Made by a program: the position numbers and the translations under genes
Virus record (IMG/VR): IMGVR_UViG_3300005340_000001
Location: 32,220-96,219 of that record
Direction: 5' to 3' (one strand)
DNA from: a virus
Length of the DNA stretch: 64,000 bases
Notes under the pieces: model-generated
Database searches by the model: none
What the model was told of the DNA's origin: nothing
The model's input: the letters and a program-made list of their open reading frames with translations, nothing else
Part shown: positions 1 to 7,985 of the stretch, one piece after another
Layout: every line of letters begins with the position of its first letter
Numbering within the stretch: the first letter of the stretch is position 1

Positions 1-278
1 CCGGAGCTCTCCAGCCGGACGCGCCGGCCGACAAGGTGCGGCTCCTGCGCGGGTCGAAGCTGTCGGGCGACTGGCGCGACGGTGAGCTCGTAGCGCTGCT
101 CGCGGTCAACGTGCCCGGCTTCCCGGTTCCGCGCCAGCAGGCGCTCGCTGCGTGCGGAGCGGACGGCGATCAGGTGCTCGCGCTCGTCGCCGCGGGGATC
201 CCGGTGTTCGAGGCGGAGCTCTCCGAGGACGAGCTCGAGCGGTTCTCCGAGCTCCGCGAGCTCGCGCAGGCGAGCTAG
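1..278 (+). CDS. Left-truncated protein of unknown function (C-terminal about 92 residues)
   Basis: The reading frame is open to the left edge, so the start lies outside the window; a GTG at 36 is an internal candidate but the frame continues upstream of it. The visible part is alpha-helical looking and ends in an acidic Glu/Leu-rich helix. It abuts the AAA+ ATPase, whose ATG follows the TAG directly, so the two are probably co-transcribed. I do not recognise the family. Its place upstream of the head genes leaves a packaging or portal-region role open, but nothing in the sequence shows that. Confidence 0.6.
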   Translation, partial: GALQPDAPADKVRLLRGSKLSGDWRDGELVALLAVNVPGFPVPRQQALAACGADGDQVLALVAAGIPVFEAELSEDELERFSELRELAQAS

Positions 279-1517
279 ATGAACCGGCCGGTCACGGTCC
301 GGCGCGCGCTGCCCTCGATCGCTGAGCGGCGCCGCCATCTGCGCGACACGCTCACGGCATCCGGCGTCGCCCCGGTCGGCACGTTGCCGGTGCTCGACAT
401 GGCGCGCCTGTCGCCGGCCGAGCGGTACTTCTACGCGGAGGCTCTCGGTGCCGGGGTCGCGAACTTCATGAGCGATCAGTGGCCGACCGAGGCTATGGCG
501 CTCGACGTCACGAACGCGATGTTCCGCGACGGCAGCGCCGCGGTCTTCCGGACCGAGGACGGATCGCTCGCGCTCGTCATGCTTCGCGGCGGCTGGGCCC
601 ACGTGCACATCGCGGCGCTCAACCACTCGGACATCGCGCCGACGCTCTCAGCGTTCCGCACGGCGCTACCGCCGTCGTTCATGACCGGCGAAGACAGCCG
701 CGTGCCGATCACGTTCTGGACGTGTGGCCAGTTCGGAGCGACCTCGAGGCTGCGCCGAATCGAAGCGGCCGGCTGGGAGGCCATCTCACGCAACTACCCG
801 GGCGACGTCCGCGCCGAGCTCGAGGCGCTCATGGCGTGGACGGAGCCCGGCCGCGACGGCCAGCTGCTTCTCTGGCAGGGGCCGCCCGGCTGCGGCAAGA
901 CGTGGGCGCTGCGTGCGCTCGCGTCCGAGTGGGCTTCGTGGGCGGAGTTCCACTACATCACCGACCCGGACGTGTTCTTCGTCGATCGCCCGTCGTACAT
1001 GATCGACGTGCTGCTCTCCGACAGCTACGACGTGATTCACGAGCCGTCCGGCGACGTCGTCGCGGAGGCCGGCGACAAGTGGCGCATCCTGATTCTCGAG
1101 GACACTGGCGAGCTGCTCGCCGCCAACGCGAAGGAGAAGTACGGGCAGGGACTCTCGCGGCTGCTCAACGTCGTCGACGGCATGATCGGTCAGGGACTTC
1201 GCGTGCTCGCGCTCATCACCACGAACGACGAGCTCGGCGATCTCGCGCCGGCGGCGATCCGCCCCGGCCGCTGCGTCTCGCGCGCCGCGGACGGCGCGAT
1301 CGGTCCCACCGTATTCGGGCCGATGAACGCTGCGGAGGCGTCCGAGTGGCTCGGCGAATCCACCGATGATGGCGGAACGCTCGCCGAGCTCTACGCGCGC
1401 TCGAGCGGCGCGGCAGCGGCTCTCTCGGACGACGACGACTCCGAGCCTGTCCGCGATCGCGAGGTCGCCGAACTGGTTGAGCTCGCATTGCAACCGCTGG
1501 AGATCGAACCGTCCTAG
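279..1517 (+). CDS. AAA+ family ATPase
   Basis: A 412-residue ATPase. The Walker A motif GPPGCGKT is at residues 201-208, Walker B ILILED at about 270-275, followed by a sensor-1-like TTND and an RPGR arginine-finger-like element. The first 190 residues form a separate domain with no motif I recognise. The architecture resembles actinobacterial AAA ATPases with an unknown N-terminal domain (DUF5925-type, from memory). ATP-driven remodelling is therefore the expected activity; the substrate is unknown. The ATG immediately follows the previous stop. The 3' end overlaps the next reading frame by 7 nt, with a GGAG at 1499-1502 that could serve that gene. Confidence 0.8.
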   Translation: MNRPVTVRRALPSIAERRRHLRDTLTASGVAPVGTLPVLDMARLSPAERYFYAEALGAGVANFMSDQWPTEAMALDVTNAMFRDGSAAVFRTEDGSLALVMLRGGWAHVHIAALNHSDIAPTLSAFRTALPPSFMTGEDSRVPITFWTCGQFGATSRLRRIEAAGWEAISRNYPGDVRAELEALMAWTEPGRDGQLLLWQGPPGCGKTWALRALASEWASWAEFHYITDPDVFFVDRPSYMIDVLLSDSYDVIHEPSGDVVAEAGDKWRILILEDTGELLAANAKEKYGQGLSRLLNVVDGMIGQGLRVLALITTNDELGDLAPAAIRPGRCVSRAADGAIGPTVFGPMNAAEASEWLGESTDDGGTLAELYARSSGAAAALSDDDDSEPVRDREVAELVELALQPLEIEPS

Positions 1518-2173
1518 ACGTCGTCATTCAGAGCCACCCTCGGCGGGCCCATCTCGCCGAGGATCTCGCGCTCAAGACGAACGGGCGCGTCTGCTTCGAC
1601 CCGGCGCCGGACGACCCTGTCAAGAGCCCGTGGCGCACCTATCGCGAGTGCATCCGGACCGCTCCGGCTGAGGCTTCGCACCTAATCGTCATCCAGGATG
1701 ACGCGACGCTCTGCGACGGCTTCGTCGCCGCAGCTCAAGCAGCGATCGACGCGCGCCCCGACCGCGTCATCGTGTTCTGCGTGACCGGCAACCCGCCGCG
1801 GCACCGTCTCGCCGTCCAGAAGGCGTGCGAGCGCGGCTCGTCGTGGGCCGAGCTCGAGTACGCGCACTGGCTGCCGGCAGTCGCGGTCGGATGGCCGGCG
1901 TGGATAGCTCGAGAGTTCGTTGCGTGGGTCGATGCGCAGAACTACCCGCCGCGGTTCGTCGCCGACGACGAGATCGCGGGACGCTTCCTCCGATCTCGCG
2001 GCATCGACCCGCTCGCGACCGTGCCTTCCCTCGTTGACCATGACGACGTCGTACCGTCGATCATGAGCCGCCGGCAGCGGCACGGCCAAGATCCCGGCCG
2101 GCGCGCGTTCGTCTACGTCGACCGCGACTGCGACTGCAACGCGAGTTCTATCGACTGGACGGGAGAGGCTTAG
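1511..2173 (+). CDS. Glycosyltransferase-like protein with no canonical start codon
   Basis: The frame translates cleanly from 1511, beginning VLDVVIQSHPRRAHL. It carries an acidic QDDA pair in the place of a GT-A DxD motif (about residue 62) and a later VDHDD element, a pattern I associate with phage GT-A-fold glycosyltransferases. Starting only at the first canonical codon (GTG 1772) would delete the first 87 residues including QDDA. A Shine-Dalgarno GGAG (1499-1502) lies 8 nt before GTC 1511, which supports that position. The codon is non-standard, so either GTC is used or a GTG was lost or mis-sequenced. A sugar-transfer role (capsid, DNA or host envelope) is inferred. Confidence 0.5.
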   Translation, partial: VLDVVIQSHPRRAHLAEDLALKTNGRVCFDPAPDDPVKSPWRTYRECIRTAPAEASHLIVIQDDATLCDGFVAAAQAAIDARPDRVIVFCVTGNPPRHRLAVQKACERGSSWAELEYAHWLPAVAVGWPAWIAREFVAWVDAQNYPPRFVADDEIAGRFLRSRGIDPLATVPSLVDHDDVVPSIMSRRQRHGQDPGRRAFVYVDRDCDCNASSIDWTGEA

Positions 2174-2732
2174 CGTTCACGCGCTCGTGGCGCTCGCGCC
2201 ACGCTCGAACCTCGCGGCGGAACTGCTGGCCGAGGATCCGGCGATCTTCGGGGTCGAGCAGCGTCGCCTTCGACGGGATCCGGCCGCTCGCGATGTGAAG
2301 CAGCGCCTTCGCCTCGGCGCCGGCGATCGCGTGCGCGCGCTTGTGGAGCGGGTCGCGCATGCCGCGCTCGACCATCGAGATCGACACGTGCAGACGGTCG
2401 AACTCGGCGCCGAGCTCGACCCAGAGATCCGCGTGCTTCCCGAGCATGGGCGAACGCTTCTGCCAGCGGTCGAGGACGGACAGAATCACGGTCGAATCGG
2501 TGTGCACGACGGCGCACCCGTCGCTCGGGACCGCGCGGAGACCTTCGATCACAGCGACGAGCTCCATGACGACGTTCGTCGTCTCGGCGACGTGGCCGCG
2601 CAACACAAACCCCTGCGATCCGTGCTCGACGATGGCGGCCCATCCGCCGAAGCCGACGCCGCCCTTCGGCGTCGTGCTCGGAGCTGCGGACGCGTTGACG
2701 CAGGACCCGTCCGTCCAGATGTGCCACGTCAT
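2148..2732 (-). CDS. rnhA: RNase HI-like ribonuclease
   Basis: 194 residues from ATG 2732. RNase H-fold catalytic acids are visible in order: Asp8 in WTDGSC, Glu57 in MELVA, Asp79 in HTDS and Asp127 in RDPLHK. RNase HI cleaves the RNA strand of RNA-DNA hybrids, so removal of primers or R-loops in phage replication is the likely job. The start is set by an ATGA overlap with the upstream leftward gene (stop at 2729), indicating translational coupling. An alternative longer start at 2777 would lie inside the upstream gene. The 3' end overlaps the rightward glycosyltransferase-like gene by 26 nt, so the two transcription units converge here. Confidence 0.8.
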   Translation of the reverse strand: MTWHIWTDGSCVNASAAPSTTPKGGVGFGGWAAIVEHGSQGFVLRGHVAETTNVVMELVAVIEGLRAVPSDGCAVVHTDSTVILSVLDRWQKRSPMLGKHADLWVELGAEFDRLHVSISMVERGMRDPLHKRAHAIAGAEAKALLHIASGRIPSKATLLDPEDRRILGQQFRREVRAWRERHERVNAKPLPSSR

Positions 2733-3013
2733 CCCATCACCTTCGCCCACGCCGAGTCGCCCATGACCTTCGCCCACGCTGCGGCCGAGATCCAGTAGAC
2801 GCGATCCGACGGCGCGTTCGCCGCGCGCACCAGCTTCTCGCGCTCTTCATCGAACGCTGGCGCCGCGAGCGCGGCGAGCAGCCGATCGCGTGGATCGGTC
2901 TCGTCGTCCGGCAGTTCGCGCACGCGCGCGTGCTTCGCCGCGCGGAGGCGAACGTCGAGAGGTACCTCTTCGAGACGGAACGGCCGGAGCCGCCCCGTTG
3001 GCGGCTTCTGCAT
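2729..3013 (-). CDS. Small hypothetical protein with a C-terminal 9-residue duplication
   Basis: 94 residues from ATG 3013, preceded by GGAGG 10 nt upstream. It is basic at the N-terminus (MQKPPTGRLRPFRL) and ends in two copies of AWAKVMG separated by DS; the matching DNA repeats with a 27-nt period. The stop overlaps the RNase H start by ATGA. No family recognised. Coupling to RNase H suggests an accessory role in the same early function, but this is only context. Confidence 0.55.
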   Translation of the reverse strand: MQKPPTGRLRPFRLEEVPLDVRLRAAKHARVRELPDDETDPRDRLLAALAAPAFDEEREKLVRAANAPSDRVYWISAAAWAKVMGDSAWAKVMG

Positions 3014-3044
3014 CAGGGTCGAACCTCCGGTGAAGAGAGAGCGG

Positions 3045-3215
3045 CTACAGGGCGTGCGAGAGTTGCCTGCCCCTGTACGCCCACCCAATGCAGGTATCCG
3101 CTGGTTCCATTGTCCCGACTCTCGGTCCGTTACTACCGAGGTCGGGCCGAGTCTCCGGCTTTGCGTCGGAGATCGAGAGCCACTGGAACAAACGGACGAG
3201 GATGGCGAGCAGCAT
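3045..3215 (-). CDS. Possible 56-residue leftward protein
   Basis: An ATG at 3215 opens 56 codons starting MLLAILVRLFQWLSI, hydrophobic at first and then polar, ending TAG at 3045. It fills the otherwise empty 236-bp gap between two leftward genes. There is no clear Shine-Dalgarno sequence. The stretch also contains inverted repeats (CTCGGT...ACCGAG near 3120-3140, and CGAGAGT...ACTCTCG about 60 nt apart), so it could be a structured spacer rather than a gene. Confidence 0.25.
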   Translation of the reverse strand: MLLAILVRLFQWLSISDAKPETRPDLGSNGPRVGTMEPADTCIGWAYRGRQLSHAL

Positions 3216-3249
3216 TGGCTGAGAGCGTAGCGTGGCGGCCGGCTGCGGT

Positions 3250-3579
3250 CTAGCTGACTTTGAGCGACCGCGGCTCGAGCGGATTCCCGTCCGGATCCGT
3301 CACGCCGAGACCGTGGCAGAGATCGCACGGCGTCAGCGCAATCGCTCCACCGCACGTCGGGCACTCCATGACACTGATGCTCGAGCTGACTCGAAGCAGA
3401 TCGAGCGGCGTGAACCATAATCCGCCGAATCGGAACTTCAGGCTCGTCACGGTCTTGCCGCGGGTAACGCGCTGCTCTTCGAGCGAGCACACGCAGATCG
3501 AGTGAACAAGTTTCCGGCCGTCAGGAAGGTCCTGGGTGCTGACCGGACGCAGCAGATGTTCGTGACCGCGCTCGATCAT
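3250..3579 (-). CDS. Small zinc-finger protein
   Basis: 109 residues from ATG 3579. A DnaJ-like zinc motif is visible near residues 73-90 (CPTCGG...CDLCHG), so one zinc ion is probably bound by four cysteines. The N-terminal 70 residues have no recognised domain. It is the first gene of the leftward group that includes RNase H. Its ATG lies 6 nt downstream of TATATT on the same strand, suggesting a leaderless or nearly leaderless transcript. Molecular role unknown. Confidence 0.6.
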   Translation of the reverse strand: MIERGHEHLLRPVSTQDLPDGRKLVHSICVCSLEEQRVTRGKTVTSLKFRFGGLWFTPLDLLRVSSSISVMECPTCGGAIALTPCDLCHGLGVTDPDGNPLEPRSLKVS

Positions 3580-3585
3580 CGTACG

Positions 3586-3591
3586 AATATA
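3586..3591 (-). promoter_or_regulatory. Leftward -10 box, leaderless type
   Basis: TATATT on the minus strand, 6 nt before the ATG of the zinc-finger gene, with CGTACG between. The same TANNNT/GTACG/ATG arrangement recurs at other gene starts in this genome. No convincing -35 box is visible. Confidence 0.5.
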
Positions 3592-3632
3592 TCGCTTTGG
3601 CCGGCGGCGGAGATCGCTCAGAGGCCCCGTCT

Positions 3633-3638
3633 TAGAAT
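3633..3638 (+). promoter_or_regulatory. Candidate -10 box for the capsid operon
   Basis: TAGAAT, identical to the -10 boxes at 12482 and 26282, lies 108 nt upstream of the capsid GTG in the 167-bp gap between the divergent leftward group and the capsid gene. A -35 box is not obvious. The gap holds nothing else recognisable except the capsid Shine-Dalgarno sequence. Confidence 0.35.
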
Positions 3639-3746
3639 CCCGTCCGAGCGAGAGATCCGCATAGCGGCCCTCACGCCAGCACGGCCGGCATAGCCGCCGA
3701 GCGCTGAATCCCCAATCCAGCGTTTTGCGAAGGAGGGCTACCAGCC

Positions 3747-5582
3747 GTGGACGAGAACGAGATTTTCGCAGAGGTGCCAGAGGACCTCGCGAGCATCGAC
3801 GACGAGGCGCTTGCCGGTCTCATCGCCGACTACACGGAGCAGACGGACGCCGTGCTCGCCGAGCCGGCAAGGTTCGTCGCCGAGTCCGGGATGTCCGCCG
3901 CCGAGCTGATCGAGGCGACGCGCGGCGCGCTCGAGACGCTCCGCGAGCTCAAGGCGTTGCAGGCGCAGCGCTTGCTCACGCCCGAGGACGAGGCCGCGTT
4001 CGCGGCGCTCGCCGACTTCGAGACCTCCGCGGATGCCGGTGACGGCGGCGGAGACGGCGCGGATGGCGGTGACGGCGGCGACGCCGACGCCGGCGATGGC
4101 GCCGAGGACGGAGCCGGTGATGGCGACGGAGATGGCGACGGCGACGGTGCCGACGACCAGCTGACGGCCGCGGGTGCGCCGGTCGGCGGTCGGCGGTCGC
4201 TTCCGCGCCCGTCGGCAGGCCATTCGCTCCTCGAGGCGGAGCTCCAGGCTCCGCGCGCGGTCGGCTTCGTGGCCGGCGGCGGCGCGACGAACGTCGCCCC
4301 CGGCGTCGAGTTCGGCAGCGAGCTCCAGCTCGCGCAGGCGCTCATTCGGCGCCACGAGACGCTCGTCTCGCTCGACCGCTCGGCGGCTCGGGGGACGCCG
4401 ACCGAGAAGTACATCGTCGCGGTCGCCGACTGGAACGACGAGTACCCGGCCGAGCGGCGTCTCGGGCAGGCCGACATCGAGGGCAACTGGTCACTGATCC
4501 GCGAAGTGGTCAAGCCGTCGGCGATCAAGCGCGCCATGCGCGACCGCATCGCGCAGCAGGACCGGAGCCTCGGCCTGACCGCGTCCGGCGAGGAGCTCAC
4601 GATGACCGCGTCCGGTGGTCTCTGTGCTCCGGTGACGCCGTACTACAACCTCGCGTACATCTCGGTCCCGGTGCGGCCCGTGATGGGATCGCTGCCGTCG
4701 TTCTCGGCGGATCGCGGCGGTCTCCGCTACGCGCGGCCGGCATCGCTCGGCGCCGTCACGGACGGCATCGGGCTCATCACCGAGGCCGAGGACGCCGCAG
4801 GCGGGACGTCCGCGGCGAAGTCGTGTCAGACGATCCCGTGCCCGCCGTTCGAGGAGACGGACGTCGACATCATCTACCACTGCCTCGAGTTCGGGAACCT
4901 CGGCGCTCGCGCCTTCCCGGAGCTCGTCGCGCAGTGGAACAACCTCGTGCTGGCCGCGCACGCGCGGCTTGCCGAGTCGAACCTGCTCACCCTGATCGAC
5001 GCCGCGTCGAGCCAGGTCACGGCGGGCTCGTTCGGCCTCGGGGCGTCGGCGACGCTCTTCTCGCAGATCCTCGCCGCGGCGAACGGTCTGCGGAACCGCA
5101 ACCGCATGGATCCGGAGGCCGTCCTGCGGCTGATGATCCCGTGGTGGGCGGTCGACCTCATCGTCTCGGACGTCATCCGCACGCAGTTCCAGCGGTTCGA
5201 CACCGATCAGGCGAAGGTCACGGCGCTCCTGCGCTCGTTCAACATCGAGCCGACCTTCTACATCGACGGCGCGAACGGCCGCAACCAGGTCTTCGGCACT
5301 CAGGGCGACGGCGATCTCCTGCCGTTCCCGGAGACGGTGACGTGGTACCTCTTCCCGGAGGGGTCTTTCCTCTACCTCGACGCGGGGATGCTCGAGCTCG
5401 GAATCGTCCGCGACTCCGTGCTCAACGCTCAGAACAACTTCCAGCTCTTCGGTGAGACGTTCGAGAGCGTCGCATTCGTCGGCGTCGAGTCGCTCGCCGT
5501 CGAGTCGTGGGTCTGCGACAGCGGCACGGTGTCGCTGCCGGCGGAGGTCACCTGCCCGATCAGCTACGCCGGAAGCGAATAG
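3747..5582 (+). CDS. Major capsid protein (HK97-fold) with acidic N-terminal domain
   Basis: 611 residues from GTG, preceded by GAAGGAGGG at 9 nt. Residues about 1-95 are helical. Residues about 96-136 are a low-complexity Asp-Gly-Ala tract. From about residue 160 the sequence has the character of actinophage HK97-type capsid subunits, including the C-terminal segment LNAQNNFQLFGETFESVAF typical of the P-domain/E-loop end. The N-terminal 150 residues probably act as an internal scaffold (delta domain) removed on maturation; no prohead protease was found in the window. It heads the rightward virion gene block. Confidence 0.82.
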   Translation: MDENEIFAEVPEDLASIDDEALAGLIADYTEQTDAVLAEPARFVAESGMSAAELIEATRGALETLRELKALQAQRLLTPEDEAAFAALADFETSADAGDGGGDGADGGDGGDADAGDGAEDGAGDGDGDGDGDGADDQLTAAGAPVGGRRSLPRPSAGHSLLEAELQAPRAVGFVAGGGATNVAPGVEFGSELQLAQALIRRHETLVSLDRSAARGTPTEKYIVAVADWNDEYPAERRLGQADIEGNWSLIREVVKPSAIKRAMRDRIAQQDRSLGLTASGEELTMTASGGLCAPVTPYYNLAYISVPVRPVMGSLPSFSADRGGLRYARPASLGAVTDGIGLITEAEDAAGGTSAAKSCQTIPCPPFEETDVDIIYHCLEFGNLGARAFPELVAQWNNLVLAAHARLAESNLLTLIDAASSQVTAGSFGLGASATLFSQILAAANGLRNRNRMDPEAVLRLMIPWWAVDLIVSDVIRTQFQRFDTDQAKVTALLRSFNIEPTFYIDGANGRNQVFGTQGDGDLLPFPETVTWYLFPEGSFLYLDAGMLELGIVRDSVLNAQNNFQLFGETFESVAFVGVESLAVESWVCDSGTVSLPAEVTCPISYAGSE

Positions 5583-5626
5583 GTCGCACGGAGACCGAAC
5601 CGCTGATGGATCGGAACGACAGCAAC

Positions 5627-5654
5627 GCGAGGAGCGGCTCCGGCCGCTCCTCGC
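5627..5654 (+). terminator. Strong hairpin after the capsid gene (UNCG tetraloop)
   Basis: A perfect 12-bp stem (GCGAGGAGCGGC pairing with GCCGCTCCTCGC) closes a TCCG loop, a member of the very stable UNCG tetraloops. There is no U-tract after it, so it is either a weak or partial terminator that sets capsid abundance, or an mRNA-stabilising hairpin. A 23-codon frame (5605-5676) overlaps it and is probably not a gene. Confidence 0.6.
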
Positions 5655-5677
5655 AGCGACTCGAGGGGAGGGGCTAG

Positions 5678-6739
5678 GTGGCGCTCACTTCGTTCCCGAC
5701 GTGGCCAGTAGACGGGCCGCTGCCGCTGCCGCCCGTCGTCGGGCTCTTGCCGGCGGCTAGCGCTCCAGCTGCGGGCGTCCGCTTCGTCGTCGACACGGAT
5801 ATCGGCCCGGCCGACGAGAACTCGATCGCGCCGAACGAGTCCGGGCTCGAGCTCGGCCTCTACCGGAAGGGCGATGGGTCGATCTGGATGCGGCAGGCCG
5901 GCACGGAGGACATGCAGGTGTTCGTCCCGGCGAACGCCGGCCGCGAGCGCTGGCTGAACTCCGTCGAGGTCTACCCGTACCCGGTCGACGTGCCAGAAGG
6001 CTGGGACGCCTGCGCGTCGGCGTCCACGCGAGGCGAGAAGAGCGACGGCACGGCGAAGGCGCCGCCGGAGTTCCGCGCATTGACCTTGTCCCTGCCGATC
6101 TCGTGCACGGCTCAGCAGGTGCCCGACGATGCGGCATTCCGCGCTCGAGCGGTCGCCGTGCTCGCGGCCACCGAGAGCTACGGCATTGCGCGCGCCCTGA
6201 TGAGCGGCGAGAACGTCGATGGCGGCCGCTACTTCGCCGACTCTGGCGCGACGTTCCCGAACGGCACCGCCGCGACACGGCCCAACCACGCGGTGCAGGT
6301 CCTCGAGGAGGCGATCGCCGAGACCGGCCGCCTCGGCGTGATCCACTGCTCGCCGATGCTGGCGACGGCGCTGCTCGGCCAGGGCTTCGCGATCAGCGAC
6401 AAGAGCGGCGTCATCCGGACGATCAACGGCAACGTCGTCATCCCGGACGCCGGCTACGTCGGCGCGTCAATGCCCGAGAGCGCGCCCGACCCTCTCTCGG
6501 CGACCGAAGAGTGGGCGTACGCGACGGGCCCGATCGACATTCGCCGCTCGGAGATTTTCACCACTCCGGACACGCGCGCCGAAGCGCTCGATCGTGGGCT
6601 CGGCGCCACGAACGACCGGCCGAACACTTTCACGTACCGGGCGGAGCGCTACTCGGTTGCCGTCTGGGACACCGCCCTGCAAGCAGCGGTCCTCGTTGAT
6701 CGCTGCGGCACCGAATGCGTCGTGGGGTCGTCGTCGTGA
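5678..6739 (+). CDS. Virion structural protein downstream of the capsid gene
   Basis: 353 residues from GTG 5678 with GAGGGGAGGGG just upstream. The body (residues about 150-300) has long helices and a motif-rich stretch around SPMLATALLGQGF and NGNVVIPDAGYVG, a style I associate with capsid-associated proteins of actinophages. No catalytic motif. Position directly after the major capsid gene and before the tail-tube candidate supports a head role: a second capsid-fold subunit, a head-closure protein or a penton/vertex protein. The exact assignment is inference. Confidence 0.55.
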   Translation: MALTSFPTWPVDGPLPLPPVVGLLPAASAPAAGVRFVVDTDIGPADENSIAPNESGLELGLYRKGDGSIWMRQAGTEDMQVFVPANAGRERWLNSVEVYPYPVDVPEGWDACASASTRGEKSDGTAKAPPEFRALTLSLPISCTAQQVPDDAAFRARAVAVLAATESYGIARALMSGENVDGGRYFADSGATFPNGTAATRPNHAVQVLEEAIAETGRLGVIHCSPMLATALLGQGFAISDKSGVIRTINGNVVIPDAGYVGASMPESAPDPLSATEEWAYATGPIDIRRSEIFTTPDTRAEALDRGLGATNDRPNTFTYRAERYSVAVWDTALQAAVLVDRCGTECVVGSSS

Positions 6740-6795
6740 CCGCCCCGAACCCGGATCGGCAGCGGTTCGTCTGCCGTAACGAAAGGAGCTAGGAC

Positions 6796-7443
6796 ATGAC
6801 CGCTGTCTGCGCGAGCGCAATCCATCTCTGCTTCATCCGCGCAACCCGACTCGACTCTCTCGGCAACCCCGTCGCGGGCCCGAACAACTACGTCTGCGAC
6901 GACACGCCGATGATGCTCACGATCACGCCGGACATTCTCGCCGGCGAGGTCAAGGACCTGAAGGGTGGCTGCGACCAGCTCGTCGCCACGTACCGCGGCC
7001 AGGACATCCTGAAGCGGTTCAACCTCGAGCTCGACATGGGCAAGACCCTGCCGGCGCTCGAGGAGCTCCTCACCGGCGGCTCCGCGATCGTCGACGACGA
7101 CGGCGAGCCGATCGGCGTGCAGTTCCAGGTGCCGTGCGGCTCGCAGCAGCCGTACGTCGCGTTCGAGGCATGGCAGGACCTCTGGGACTGCGACCACCAG
7201 CCGTCCGCGCCGTATCCGTACCGCCGCTGGGTGTTCCCGGCGTCGCGCTGGCAGCGCGGCCCGGAGACGCTCCAGAACGACTTCGACCAGCCGAAGTTCA
7301 CCGGCTTCTCGGTCGCGAACGACAACTGGGGCGAGGGCATCTACGACGACCTCACCGCCGCGGTCGGGAAGAACGGGCAGTGGTTCTTCGACACGGAGCT
7401 CCCGACGGCGCTCTGCGGCTGGGGCTCGCAGCCGATCACGTAA
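6796..7443 (+). CDS. Virion protein, candidate major tail tube protein
   Basis: 215 residues, ATG preceded by AAAGGAG. The N-terminal half contains a beta-rich segment ending in YRGQDILKRFNLELDMGKTL, and the rest is aromatic-rich with several cysteines. Size and composition fit a tail tube subunit, but the gene lies before the adaptor genes, which is unusual for a tube gene. It could instead be a head decoration or head-tail protein. Confidence 0.45.
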   Translation: MTAVCASAIHLCFIRATRLDSLGNPVAGPNNYVCDDTPMMLTITPDILAGEVKDLKGGCDQLVATYRGQDILKRFNLELDMGKTLPALEELLTGGSAIVDDDGEPIGVQFQVPCGSQQPYVAFEAWQDLWDCDHQPSAPYPYRRWVFPASRWQRGPETLQNDFDQPKFTGFSVANDNWGEGIYDDLTAAVGKNGQWFFDTELPTALCGWGSQPIT

Positions 7444-7463
7444 TCGAGGGGAGGGACCACCGC

Positions 7464-7985
7464 ATGGAGCCAGACGAGGGCACGGACGCTCCGCTCGAGG
7501 AAGAGCAGGGCGAGCAGCCTGAGCAGGCTGAGCAGGCTGAGCAGGCCGAGGAGACGTACCCGGAAGGCGCGCTCGTCTTCAAGACGCACTCCCATGCGGG
7601 GGCGTGGATGTTCGACGGCACCACGTACTCCGACCTCTGCGTCGTCGAGGACCCGTCGGAGGATCTGATCCGCGCGGCCGCGCACGCGCACGCGGCCGGC
7701 GTCATCGAGATCGTCCAGGGCGTCGACACCGACGCGCTCGAGGAGCACGGCGTCCAGTCGCAGGAGGACGGCGAAGCCGCGTACGCCGAGGCGCAAGGCG
7801 AGTGGATCGAGCCGGTCTACGAGGACGTCACGGACGACGACGGCGAGGTCATCGGGCAGCGCCTCGCCGAGCCGGGCCACTGGTCGGGCCCATGGCAGGA
7901 AGGCCACGAGATGCAGGCTGCGCTCGACCGGGAGGCGCGCGAGCGCGGCGAGCCGACCATCGTCATCGAGGAGGGAGAGGAGTAA
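7464..7985 (+). CDS. Acidic hypothetical protein with EQA repeat
   Basis: 173 residues, ATG 7464 behind GAGGGGAGGG. The N-terminus is very acidic and includes a short tandem repeat (EQPEQAEQAEQAE) encoded by near-identical 9-nt units at about 7508-7545. The rest is acidic with a VYEDVTDDDGEVIGQ stretch. The TAA overlaps the next ATG (TAATG). No family recognised; within the virion block, a head or scaffold accessory is possible. Confidence 0.6.
   Translation: MEPDEGTDAPLEEEQGEQPEQAEQAEQAEETYPEGALVFKTHSHAGAWMFDGTTYSDLCVVEDPSEDLIRAAAHAHAAGVIEIVQGVDTDALEEHGVQSQEDGEAAYAEAQGEWIEPVYEDVTDDDGEVIGQRLAEPGHWSGPWQEGHEMQAALDREARERGEPTIVIEEGEE

Noticed and set aside
3056-3124. tRNA-sized inverted repeat (CGAGAGT...ACTCTCG)
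   Set aside because: No TpsiC GGTTCGA element, no anticodon stem and no D-arm on either strand.
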